Below are positions 36,738 to 45,021 of a DNA stretch of 64,000 bases, piece after piece. Made by a program: the position numbers and the translations under genes. Source of the DNA: Pseudomonadota bacterium (GTDB taxonomy: Bacteria > Pseudomonadota > Gammaproteobacteria > Burkholderiales > Burkholderiaceae_F). Location: contig JAKOQB010000005.1 in assembly GCA_029778535.1 (NCBI GenBank), forward strand, positions 1-64,000. The letters run 5' to 3'. The notes under the pieces were generated by a model, which made no database searches, had not been told where the DNA came from, and saw only the letters and a list, made by a program, of their open reading frames with translations. Every line of letters begins with the position of its first letter. Within the stretch, counting starts at the first letter, position 1.

Positions 36738-37009
36738 GCCGGATGCTCGCGGTGCAGAGCGAACACAGCGCCGGACGCGCCGCGCGGCGCCCCTTGATTG
36801 CGGACGCCGATCGGCGAATCGTTGCCCGGGCGACGCAGTGACCGATCGAAGCCCGCGCCGTCACGGCGAGAGTTGCTCTCGGTGCACACGTCGTGCCCGG
36901 CCGCGACTGCGGCGGCGATTCGCCGAGCCACTGCCATGACGGCCAGCACCAACGACCCGATCGCGGCGGCGAAATGCCGGCGCGGATTCGTGCTCCGCGG
37001 CTCTTTCAT
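36734..37009 (-). CDS. small single-helix membrane protein coupled to the AI-2E family gene
   Basis: 91 residues from the ATG at 37009, with AAGGA ahead at good spacing. It begins MKEPRSTNPRRHFAAAIGSL and has one hydrophobic helix (SLVLAVMAVARRIAAAVAAG), then a polar tail. The stop shares bases with the GTG of the next gene, which supports it being real. The function is unknown; a small partner or regulator of the permease is conceivable. The 571 bases upstream (37010-37580) hold no gene. Confidence 0.5.
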   Translation of the reverse strand: MKEPRSTNPRRHFAAAIGSLVLAVMAVARRIAAAVAAGHDVCTESNSRRDGAGFDRSLRRPGNDSPIGVRNQGAPRGASGAVFALHREHPA

Positions 37010-37580
37010 GCAGTCCTTCTCATTGTTGCCGGGACTTATTCTCGACACGACGAGCCGACTGTCAACGTACTCATCGCGGCGCCATTGAATGCTACGCGCC
37101 GCGCGAATTGGTGCCGAGGTTGGAAACCGCCCTCTTTCGGATCTCATCGCCTTGACCCAACGCGGGTCCAGTCAACCGGATGCGGTCGATCTCGCTCAGG
37201 CGCGTAACGGGACTCAGATCACAACAACCGATTCCCCGCATCAGATCCAGGCACCTGTCATTGTCATGAGCAGGGTGAACCGGAGCCTTGCGCCGTCCAG
37301 GCCGCATACCGACGCAGGCATCTCGACCGATCTGGGAGCACCCCTCGAGGTTCGGTGACGGCCGACTCTTGACTCACTCATCGCCGCGGCTCGTGCCGAG
37401 GCTCGCTCATCCGCTCCCGGCCGCGGCGTTCAAGGGCGACTGGTCGGGCAGTGTACGAACGCTTCCCAGATTCGCCGTCGACGTCGGCACCAAACTGCGT
37501 CAGCCGCGATTGCGGATCGGCGCGCCACGCGCACAGCCCGGCGACTGTGCGCTGACGCCTTGCCCACGCCGCCTCGCGGC
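37010..37580. other. 571-base gap with no gene that I can support
   Basis: No frame has both a ribosome site and plausible composition. One half-site CTTATT (37034-37039) resembles half of a PmrA box but has no partner at the right spacing. No repeat family, terminator with a T run or structured RNA was recognised. It separates two same-strand groups and probably holds the promoter of the small gene at 37009. Confidence 0.4.
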
Positions 37581-38168
37581 CTATTGCTCCTGCTCTTTCC
37601 GCAGCACTCGCTCGATGCGGCGATCGGGAACCAGCCATAGCAGCGCGATCGCGACGTAGATGATCTGTGCCAGCCACTTCGCCCAGAACGTCGATGCGAT
37701 GGCGAGCACGTACATGACCGGCGACAGCTTGCCCTTCCAGTCGCGGCCCACGGCACGCCGCAGCAACGCGGCGGGGCCGTGGGAAGCGATGATCGTCTGC
37801 TGCAGGACCCAGTAGGCGAGCGCCGCCATCAGCAGCACCACGCCGTACAGGGCCGACGGTACCGGCGCGAAGTGGTTCTCGCCCATCCAGCCGGTGACGA
37901 ACGGGAACAGCGACAGCCAGAACAGCAGGTGCAGATTGGCCCACAGCACGCCGCCGCTGACCCGCGCCACCGTGTGCAGCATGTGGTGGTGGTTGTTCCA
38001 GTAGATGCCGACGTACACGAAGCTGAGCACGTAGCTGAAGAACACCGGCCACAGCGGCAGCAGGGCGTCGAGGCTTTCGCCGTGCGGCACCTTCATCTCC
38101 AGCACCATGATCGTGATGATGATCGCGATCACGCCATCGCTGAACGCTTCGAGGCGGTTCTTGCCCAT
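37581..38168 (-). CDS. TMEM175-like (DUF1211) membrane channel protein
   Basis: 195 residues. The N-terminus KNRLEAFSDGVIAIIITIMV carries the R-x(3)-FSDG-x(2)-A motif that lines the pore of bacterial TMEM175 potassium channels. Five to six further helices follow; FVYVGIYWNNHHHMLHTV, with clustered His, is also typical. The known family forms K+-permeable tetramers in prokaryotes; activity here is inferred from the motif only. It lies 12 bases after the M20 hydrolase gene on the same strand. Confidence 0.85.
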   Translation of the reverse strand: MGKNRLEAFSDGVIAIIITIMVLEMKVPHGESLDALLPLWPVFFSYVLSFVYVGIYWNNHHHMLHTVARVSGGVLWANLHLLFWLSLFPFVTGWMGENHFAPVPSALYGVVLLMAALAYWVLQQTIIASHGPAALLRRAVGRDWKGKLSPVMYVLAIASTFWAKWLAQIIYVAIALLWLVPDRRIERVLRKEQEQ

Positions 38169-38180
38169 CGCGTGTTCCCC

Positions 38181-39404
38181 TCAGGCGCACAGCAGGTCGA
38201 ACAGCGTGCGCGCGATCACCTTGGTCGCGCGCCGCAGATCCTCGAGCACGAGGTGCTCGTCGGCGCGCTTGGCATTGCTCTGCAGCACCGTGCGCGGCCC
38301 GGCGCCGTAGATCACCGCCGGCACGCCGCGCTCGCCGTACAGGCGCACGTCGGTGTACAGCGGCGTGCCGCCGACGGGGATCGGTTCGCCGAAGACCGCC
38401 CGGCCGTGCTTGCGGATCGCGGCCACCAGCGGCGCGTTGCCGGGCAGGGGCTTCAACGAATTCGCCAGCAGCAGGCGCTTGATCTGCAGCCGCACGCCGG
38501 GCGACTGCGCGACCGCGCACTCTATCAGCGAACGCACCTCGGCTTCGACCGCGGCGGCGTCCTCCTCCGGAATCATGCGGCGGTCGAGCTTCAGCACGAC
38601 CTGGCCCGGAACGACGTTCGTGTTCGTTCCGCCTTCGATGCGGCCGACGTTCAGGTACGGGTGCGTGATGCCCGCGACCTGCGAGCGGCGCGTGCGCAGC
38701 ACGTCGTTGTATGCATAAAGGACGGTCAGCAGTCGGTTGGCCGCCTGCAGCGCGTCGACGCCCGTCTCCGGATACGCGGCGTGCGATGCCACGCCGTGCA
38801 GTGTCACTTCCATCTGCAGGCAACCGTTGTGCGCGGTGACGACCTGATAGGAAAAGCCCGCCGCGATCAGGTAGTCGGGCCTGGTCAGTCCCTGCTCGAG
38901 CAGCCAGCCGGGGCCGAGCAGGCCGCCGAATTCTTCGTCGTAGGTGAAGTGCAGTTCGACCGCACCGTTCAGCTTCGCGCCGAGCGCTTCGAGCGCGCGC
39001 AGCGCAAACGTGTAGCTGGCGAAGTCGCTCTTGCTGACCGCGCTCGCGCGGCCGTACAGCTTGCCGTCGACGATCTCGCCGCCGTACGGGTCGTGCGTCC
39101 AGCCTTCGCCGGCCGGCACTACGTCGCCGTGCGCGTTCAGCGCAACCGTGGGACCGTCGCCATAGCGGCGCCGCACGATCAGGTTGGTGATCGACTGCAG
39201 GCCGTAGTCGCGCACGCGCTGCTCGGGCACCGGGTGCTTCTCGACCGCGAAGCCGAAGCCCTGCAGCAGTTGCGCGGTGCGCTCGGCGTGCGGCGCGTTG
39301 TTACCCGGGGGCGTGTCGGTCGGCGCGCGGACGAGCATCTGCAAGAAGCGCACCTCCTCGTCGAAGTGCGCGTCGATCCAGTCGTCGAGTCTGTCGTAGC
39401 TCAC
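38181..39404 (-). CDS. M20 family metallohydrolase (ArgE/DapE-like)
   Basis: 407 residues from the GTG at 39404, overlapping the stop of the previous gene by four bases. Metal and catalytic motifs are seen: VALNAHGDVVPAG (His-x-Asp near 96-98), YDEEFGG (general-base Glu and metal Glu) and GGTPLYTDVRLYG near the end, with the dimerisation domain around HGVASHAAYPETGVDA. It is annotated in relatives as acetylornithine deacetylase/succinyl-diaminopimelate desuccinylase-like. Since it is coupled to the UraD-AllC fusion gene, a role in ureide or N-carbamoyl amide hydrolysis is more likely than arginine or lysine synthesis. Confidence 0.88.
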   Translation of the reverse strand: MSYDRLDDWIDAHFDEEVRFLQMLVRAPTDTPPGNNAPHAERTAQLLQGFGFAVEKHPVPEQRVRDYGLQSITNLIVRRRYGDGPTVALNAHGDVVPAGEGWTHDPYGGEIVDGKLYGRASAVSKSDFASYTFALRALEALGAKLNGAVELHFTYDEEFGGLLGPGWLLEQGLTRPDYLIAAGFSYQVVTAHNGCLQMEVTLHGVASHAAYPETGVDALQAANRLLTVLYAYNDVLRTRRSQVAGITHPYLNVGRIEGGTNTNVVPGQVVLKLDRRMIPEEDAAAVEAEVRSLIECAVAQSPGVRLQIKRLLLANSLKPLPGNAPLVAAIRKHGRAVFGEPIPVGGTPLYTDVRLYGERGVPAVIYGAGPRTVLQSNAKRADEHLVLEDLRRATKVIARTLFDLLCA

Positions 39405-41179
39405 CCGGATTCCGCCGTCAGCTGTTCGAGCAGGTTCAGGTACGCGCGCACCGCGAGGTCGGCGTCGTCGTTGGTGATCGCCTCCAGCGGGTTGTGGCTG
39501 ATGCCCGCGTTCAGCCCGCGCACGAAGAGCATCGCCTGCGGCATGATCTGCGCGAGCTTCATCGCGTCGTGGCCGGCGCCGCACGGCATCCGGTGCGCGG
39601 GCAGGCCGAGCGATTGCACCGCGCGCTCCCAGCGCGCCTGCCACGCGGGCGCGCTCGGCGCGGCGGCCAGGCGCATCGTCTCCTCGATCGTGCAGCGCAG
39701 GCCGCGGCGCTCGCAGATGCGCGCGAGCTCCGCCAGCACGTCGCGCGTGCACGCGTCGCGCGCGGCGTCGGTCGTCGCGCGCAGATCGAGGCTGAAGCGG
39801 CAGCGGCCCGGCACTACGTTGATCGATCCGTTCGGCACCTCGAGCATGCCGGCCGTGCCGACCACCGCCGGCTCGCTCCCGGCGCGCTTCTCCACGTACA
39901 GCAGCAGCTCGGCGGCGGCGACCGCCGCGTCGCGGCGCCGATCCATCGGCGTCGTGCCGGCGTGGCTCGCCATGCCGATGATCTCCACAAGGAACCGCAC
40001 GCCGCCGTTGATCGACGTGACGATGCCCAGCGGCAGGTCCAGCTCGTTCAGCACCGGCCCCTGCTCGATGTGCACCTCGACGAAGCCGAGATACTTCGAG
40101 GCGTCGCGCGCGAGCCGGGGAATGTCGGCGATGGCGAGCCCCGCGCGCTCTATGGCCGCGCGCATCGGCACTCCGTCTGCGTCGCGCTGGTCGAGCCACG
40201 CGGCGTCGAAATGCCCGGTCAGCGCGCTCGAGCCGAGGAAGCCCGCCTTGTAGCGCTGGCCTTCCTCCTCCGCGAAGCCGACCACCTCGAGGCCGAACGG
40301 CAGCCGCCGCCGCGCGCGCGCCAGCTCGCGCACGCACGCCATCGGCACGAAGATGCCGAGCCGGCCGTCGTACCTGCCGGCGTTGCGCACGGTGTCGTAG
40401 TGGCTGCCGGTCAGCAGCCGCTTCGCATATGTGTCGGTGCCGTGATAGACGCCGACCACGTTGCCGACCGCGTCGGTGCCGACTTCGTCGAACCCGCACT
40501 CCGCGCGCATCCAGTCGACGAGCTGCCGCGCGCAGGCGCGGTGCGCAGCGGTCAGGTAGGTGACGGTGAGCTGGCCGCGCTCGGCGTAGCCGGGGTCGCT
40601 GTGCCGCGCGAGGGCCTCGGCCCAGTCGAGCACGCGGTTGCCCAGCGCCGGCTCGAAGCCGAACCTGTCGTCCAGCCGCAGCTCGGCGATGCGGTGGATG
40701 TTGCGCAGGCACTCGGCGAATTCGTAATCGGGGTGGTGGCCGAGGCGCCGCTCGAAGGTGGCGATGATCTCGGCCTTGGAAAGCCCCGTTCCACGTGGCC
40801 CGAGCACCGCGAGGACGAACGGGAAACCGAACTTCGCTCGGTAGTCGGCGTTCAGTTTCTGCAGCCGCGCGGATTGTTCCGGCGTGCATTCGGCCAGTCC
40901 CGCCTTGACCTGCTCGTGCGCCGACTCGGCGGGCAGCGCATTCGCCGCCGTCGCCGGTCCGGCGAGTTCCGGATGCGCGCGGATCAGCGCGAGCTGCGCG
41001 TCGCGCCCCGCGTCGCGCACGACCTCGACCAGCGCGAGTTTGAGCTGCGCCAGGCTCGCGAACGGGCGCCTGGCGGCTGCGTGTTCGACGATCCACGGCG
41101 AATGCTCGTAGATGCCGTCGAGCCGCCGCGCGAACTCGTCGCGGCTCGCGGCGTTCAGTGGTTCGATCGTCAGCCGCAT
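39401..41179 (-). CDS. bifunctional OHCU decarboxylase / allantoate amidohydrolase
   Basis: A 592-residue fusion. Residues 1-170 are a UraD domain (LDGIYEHSPWIVEHAAARRP, LIRAHPELAG, FGFPFVLAVLG), which decarboxylates the urate-oxidation product OHCU to allantoin. Residues 175-592 are an M20-type allantoate amidohydrolase with GSHYDTVRNAGRYDG (metal His/Asp), VVGFAEEEGQRYK (catalytic Glu pair), HIEQGPVL, SHAGTTPMDRRRDA and a final GISHNPLEA. The fusion skips the allantoinase step, which must be encoded elsewhere. ATG 41179 follows AGGAA. The gene is divergent from a BMP-type transporter and coupled to the M20 gene downstream. Confidence 0.93.
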   Translation of the reverse strand: MRLTIEPLNAASRDEFARRLDGIYEHSPWIVEHAAARRPFASLAQLKLALVEVVRDAGRDAQLALIRAHPELAGPATAANALPAESAHEQVKAGLAECTPEQSARLQKLNADYRAKFGFPFVLAVLGPRGTGLSKAEIIATFERRLGHHPDYEFAECLRNIHRIAELRLDDRFGFEPALGNRVLDWAEALARHSDPGYAERGQLTVTYLTAAHRACARQLVDWMRAECGFDEVGTDAVGNVVGVYHGTDTYAKRLLTGSHYDTVRNAGRYDGRLGIFVPMACVRELARARRRLPFGLEVVGFAEEEGQRYKAGFLGSSALTGHFDAAWLDQRDADGVPMRAAIERAGLAIADIPRLARDASKYLGFVEVHIEQGPVLNELDLPLGIVTSINGGVRFLVEIIGMASHAGTTPMDRRRDAAVAAAELLLYVEKRAGSEPAVVGTAGMLEVPNGSINVVPGRCRFSLDLRATTDAARDACTRDVLAELARICERRGLRCTIEETMRLAAAPSAPAWQARWERAVQSLGLPAHRMPCGAGHDAMKLAQIMPQAMLFVRGLNAGISHNPLEAITNDDADLAVRAYLNLLEQLTAESG

Positions 41180-41356
41180 GCGGATTTCCTGCCCACGGAG
41201 GTGTTCGAAGCGAACGGATGCACGCGTCTGCGGCGCGCGCCACACAGCATACCCAGCGCGGCCTTCCGGCGCGGGAAGCGCGGGCGGACCGCGGGCGCAA
41301 CGCCCGGGACGGAGCGGCGACGCGCGACCAACGATAATTCGCGCTGCGCACAGCGA

Positions 41357-42934
41357 ATGAGCGGAGAACGCAACGTGAGGTCACTGCCACCCGGAACGCC
41401 GCGGCTGCAGCTGCGCGGCATCCGCAAGGTGTATCCGGCGGTGGTCGCCAACGACGGCATCGAGCTGGCGGTGATGCCGGGCGAGATTCACGCGGTGCTC
41501 GGAGAGAACGGCGCCGGCAAGTCGACCCTGATGAAGATCATCTACGGCGTGACCCGGCCGAGCGCGGGCGACATGTTCTGGGAGGGCGAGCCGGTCCGCG
41601 TCGAAAGCCCCGCGCAGGCGCGCGCGCTCGGCATCGGCATGGTGTTCCAGCACTTCTCGCTGTTCGAAACGCTGACGGTGGTGGAGAACGTCGCGCTCGG
41701 ACTGTCCGACGTGCCGGACCTGGGCGACCTCGCCGCACGGATCGAGCAGGTCTCCGGCAAGTACGGCCTGCCGGTCGATCCGCACCGGCTGGTGCATGCG
41801 CTGTCGGCCGGCGAGCGGCAGCGGGTCGAGATCGTGCGCTGTCTGCTGCAGAACCCGCGCCTGCTGATCATGGACGAACCGACCTCCGTGCTCACGCCGC
41901 AGTCGGTGCGGAAACTCTTCGACACGCTGCGCCAGCTCGCGTCCGAAGGCTGCTCGATCCTGTACATCAGCCACAAGCTCGACGAGATCCAGCAGCTGTG
42001 CCATGTCGCGACGGTGCTGCGGTCGGGCAAGGTGACCGGCACCTGCATCCCGGCGCGGGAGACGCCGCAGTCGATGGCGCGGCTGATGATCGGCAAGGAC
42101 CTGCCGGTGTGTCGGCACGACGCGCCGAAGCAGGGCGGTGAAGTGCTGCTGCGGCTGTCGGGGCTGTCGCGCGCGAGCGACGATCCGTTCGGCACCGACC
42201 TGCAGGACATCCATCTCGACGTGCACGCGGGCGAGATCGTCGGCATTGCCGGCGTGTCGGGCAACGGCCAGCAGGAATTGCTGCGCGCGATTTCCGGCGA
42301 AGAGCCGCACGCGGAGAAGTACCCGGTGCAGATCTGCGGCGCGGAGGCCGGCCATATGACGCCGGGGCGGCGCCGCGGGCTCGGCATGTGCTTCGTGCCG
42401 GAGGAGCGGCTCGGCCGCGGTGCGGTGCCCGGGCTTTCGCTCGCGTACAACGCGCTGCTGACCGCGCACCGGCACGGGATGATCAGGCGCGGGCTGATCG
42501 ACTTCGATGCGATGAAGCGGTTCGCGCACGACACGATCCGCGCGTTCGACGTGCGCGGCGGCAGCGTGGATGCGCCGGCGCGATCGCTGTCCGGCGGCAA
42601 CCTGCAGAAATTCATCATGGGCCGCGAGATCCGGCAGAGCCCGAAGCTGCTGGTGGTCGCGCAGCCGACCTGGGGCGTGGATGTCGGCGCCGCGGCGTTC
42701 ATTCGCCAGGCGCTGATCGACCTGCGCAATGCCGGCGCCGCGGTGCTGGTGATCTCGGAAGAGCTCGACGAGCTGTTCGAGATCTGCGACCGCATCGCGG
42801 TGATCGCGCAGGGCCGGCTGTCGCCGGCGAAGCCCGCGGCCGAGACCAGCGTGGAAGAGATCGGCGTGTGGATGAGCGGCATGTGGCCGAGCTTCACGGC
42901 GCCCGCCGCGGGGCAGGTGCGCGATGTGGCTTGA
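41357..42934 (+). CDS. BMP-family ABC transporter ATPase with two ABC domains
   Basis: 525 residues; energises a nucleoside/purine-type importer. Domain 1 (about 15-245): Walker A LGENGAGKSTL, Q loop FQHFSLFETL, signature ALSAGERQRVEI, Walker B LLIMDEPTSVL. Domain 2 (about 270-510) lacks a full Walker A (GVSGNGQQEL) but has signature LSGGNLQKFIMGRE and a degenerate Walker B (LLVVAQPTWGVD), as in YufO/RbsA-type proteins. ATG 41357 precedes a possible GTG at 41375. The end overlaps the first permease gene by 11 bases. It heads an operon with two permeases, a binding protein and guanine deaminase. Confidence 0.93.
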   Translation: MSGERNVRSLPPGTPRLQLRGIRKVYPAVVANDGIELAVMPGEIHAVLGENGAGKSTLMKIIYGVTRPSAGDMFWEGEPVRVESPAQARALGIGMVFQHFSLFETLTVVENVALGLSDVPDLGDLAARIEQVSGKYGLPVDPHRLVHALSAGERQRVEIVRCLLQNPRLLIMDEPTSVLTPQSVRKLFDTLRQLASEGCSILYISHKLDEIQQLCHVATVLRSGKVTGTCIPARETPQSMARLMIGKDLPVCRHDAPKQGGEVLLRLSGLSRASDDPFGTDLQDIHLDVHAGEIVGIAGVSGNGQQELLRAISGEEPHAEKYPVQICGAEAGHMTPGRRRGLGMCFVPEERLGRGAVPGLSLAYNALLTAHRHGMIRRGLIDFDAMKRFAHDTIRAFDVRGGSVDAPARSLSGGNLQKFIMGREIRQSPKLLVVAQPTWGVDVGAAAFIRQALIDLRNAGAAVLVISEELDELFEICDRIAVIAQGRLSPAKPAAETSVEEIGVWMSGMWPSFTAPAAGQVRDVA

Positions 42935-44033
42935 ATTTGAAGCGCGCGCCGAGGCTTCGCGCGCGATGCGCTATGCGTCGCCGCTCGTCGCGGTGGCGCT
43001 GATGATCTTCGGCGGATTCTTCGTGTTCCTGCTGCTCGGCCGCGATCCGTGGCTCGGCCTGCGCATCTTCTTCGTCAAGCCGCTCGCCGAGCTGTATGGC
43101 GTCGCGGAACTGCTGCTGAAGGCCACGCCGCTCGCGCTGATCGCGATCGGGCTCGCGGTCGGGTTCCGCGCCAACGTGTGGAACATCGGCGCCGAGGGAC
43201 AGTACGTGATGGGCGCGGTCGCGGCCACCGGCGTGGCGCTGTACTTCCACGGCGTCGACGGCAAGTGGGTGCTGCTGCCGGCGATGCTGGTCGCGGGCGC
43301 GGTCGGCGGCGCGCTGTGGGCGGCGCTCCCGGCGTTGCTGCGGACCCGGTTCAACGCCAACGAGATCCTGGTGTCGCTGATGCTGGTCTACATCGCCAAG
43401 CTCGTCGTGTCTTGGCTGGTGTTCGGACCGTGGAAGGACCCGGAAGGGTTCAACTTCCCGCAGACCAGGATGTTCTCCGACGGCGCGCTGCTGCCCGTGC
43501 TGATCGAGGGCACGCGGCTGAACCTGGCATTCGTGATCGCGCTCGTTGCGCTCGCGGCCGGCTACGTGTTCATGCAGCGCAGCTTCTACGGCTTCCAGAT
43601 GCGGGTCGCGGGAGATGCGGAGGCGGCCGCGCGTTACGCGGGTTTCTCGGCCCGACGCGTGGTGTGGTTCGGGCTGCTCACGGGCGGCGCGGCGGCAGGC
43701 ATCGCGGGCATGGCCGAGGTCGCGGGACCGATGGGGCAGCTGACGCCGGCGGTGTCGGCCAACTATGGCTTCGCGGCGATCATCGTCGCGTTCGTGGGCC
43801 GGTTGAATGCGGTCGGCATTTTGCTCGCGAGCCTTCTGATGTCGCTGTTGTACCTCGGCGGCGAGCAGGCGCAGCAGTACCTGAACCTGCCGTCGTCGAT
43901 CTCGCTTGTGTTCCAAGGGATGCTGCTGTTCTTCCTGCTCGGCGCCGACGTGCTGATCAACTACCGGGTGAAACGCCGCGCGCCGAAGGCGACGCCGGTC
44001 GCGGCAGCAGCGGTCGCGAAGCCGGCGGGCTAG
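42924..44033 (+). CDS. BMP-family ABC transporter permease 1
   Basis: 369 residues with about eight to ten membrane helices. Typical are LLLKATPLALIAIGLAVGFR, NVWNIGAEGQYVMGAVAA (the GAEGQ motif of RbsC/YufP-type permeases), NANEILVSLMLVYIAKL and GFSARRVVWFGLLTGGAAAG. The ATG overlaps the ATPase gene by 11 bases. The C-terminus is basic and Ala-rich. Together with the next permease it forms the heteromeric channel of the importer. Confidence 0.93.
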   Translation: MWLEFEARAEASRAMRYASPLVAVALMIFGGFFVFLLLGRDPWLGLRIFFVKPLAELYGVAELLLKATPLALIAIGLAVGFRANVWNIGAEGQYVMGAVAATGVALYFHGVDGKWVLLPAMLVAGAVGGALWAALPALLRTRFNANEILVSLMLVYIAKLVVSWLVFGPWKDPEGFNFPQTRMFSDGALLPVLIEGTRLNLAFVIALVALAAGYVFMQRSFYGFQMRVAGDAEAAARYAGFSARRVVWFGLLTGGAAAGIAGMAEVAGPMGQLTPAVSANYGFAAIIVAFVGRLNAVGILLASLLMSLLYLGGEQAQQYLNLPSSISLVFQGMLLFFLLGADVLINYRVKRRAPKATPVAAAAVAKPAG

Positions 44034-44043
44034 AAGGCGATCG

Positions 44044-44976
44044 ATGGAACAGGGCCTGCTCACCTCGATCGTGATGGCGACCATCCTGTCCGGCACGCCG
44101 CTCGCGATCGCCGCGCTCGGGCAACTGGTGGCGGAGCGGTCGGGCGTGCTGAACCTCGGTGCCGAAGGGACGATGGCGATGGGCGCGGTGGCCGCGTTCG
44201 CGGTCGCGCTGCACACCGGCAGCGCGGCGATCGGCATGCTGGCCGGCATGGCGGCCGGCAGCGCGATGGCGCTGATCTTCGCGGTGCTGACGCTGACGCT
44301 GATGGCTAACCAGGTCGCGTCGGGGCTGGCGCTCACGATCTTCGGCGTGGGGCTGTCAGCGTTCATCGGCAAGCCGTACGAATCTCATGCGCTGCCGGAG
44401 ATCCCGCCGATCCACATCGAGTGGCTTTCGGACCTGCCGTTCCTCGGCCCGGTGCTGTTCGGGCAGAAGTCGCTCGTGTACTTCTCTTGGCTGCTGTTCG
44501 CCGCGGTGGCGTGGTTCCTGTACCGCAGCCGCGCCGGGCTGGTTTTGCGCGCGATCGGCGAATCGCCGTCGTCCGCGCATTCGATCGGGCATCCGGTGAT
44601 CCGCGTGCGCTACCTCGCGACGCTGTTCGGCGGCGCGATGAGCGGCATCGCCGGCGCGTTCCTGTCCGTCTACTACACGCCGCTGTGGGCCGAAGGCATG
44701 GTCGCCGGGCGCGGCTGGATCGCGCTCGCGCTGGTGGTGTTTGCGACCTGGCGGCCGCTGCGCGTGCTGGCCGGCGCGTACCTGTTCGGCGGCGTGATGA
44801 TCCTGCAGCTCTTCCTGCAGGGCTCCGGCGCGCAGATCAGCATCCCGTCGCAATTCCTGTCTTCGCTACCGTACTGGGCGACGATCGTCGTGCTGGTGCT
44901 GATCTCGCGCACCCCGAACACGATCCGGCTGCATTCGCCGGCGTCGCTCGGTCAGCCGTTTCGCCCGGACGCGTAG
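44044..44976 (+). CDS. BMP-family ABC transporter permease 2
   Basis: 310 residues, about eight helices. It begins MEQGLLTSIVMATILSGTPL and has RSGVLNLGAEGTMAMGAVAA (GAEG motif), NQVASGLALTIFGVGLSAF and WIALALVVFATWRPLRVL, all typical of the second permease of nucleoside importers (YufQ-like). It starts ten bases after permease 1. The next gene encodes the binding protein. Confidence 0.93.
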   Translation: MEQGLLTSIVMATILSGTPLAIAALGQLVAERSGVLNLGAEGTMAMGAVAAFAVALHTGSAAIGMLAGMAAGSAMALIFAVLTLTLMANQVASGLALTIFGVGLSAFIGKPYESHALPEIPPIHIEWLSDLPFLGPVLFGQKSLVYFSWLLFAAVAWFLYRSRAGLVLRAIGESPSSAHSIGHPVIRVRYLATLFGGAMSGIAGAFLSVYYTPLWAEGMVAGRGWIALALVVFATWRPLRVLAGAYLFGGVMILQLFLQGSGAQISIPSQFLSSLPYWATIVVLVLISRTPNTIRLHSPASLGQPFRPDA

Positions 44977-45021
44977 CGCGACGGTCCACCGACTCACACT
45001 GATCTTATGGAGACTCGAGCA

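Noticed and set aside
37034-37039. CTTATT half of a PmrA-like box upstream of the small AI-2E-linked gene
   Set aside because: The second half at a 5-base spacing reads CACGAC, which does not fit.
39494-41356. Long plus-strand extension in front of the BMP ATPase
   Set aside because: Runs antisense to the UraD-AllC gene and has no protein character; the ATPase begins at 41357.
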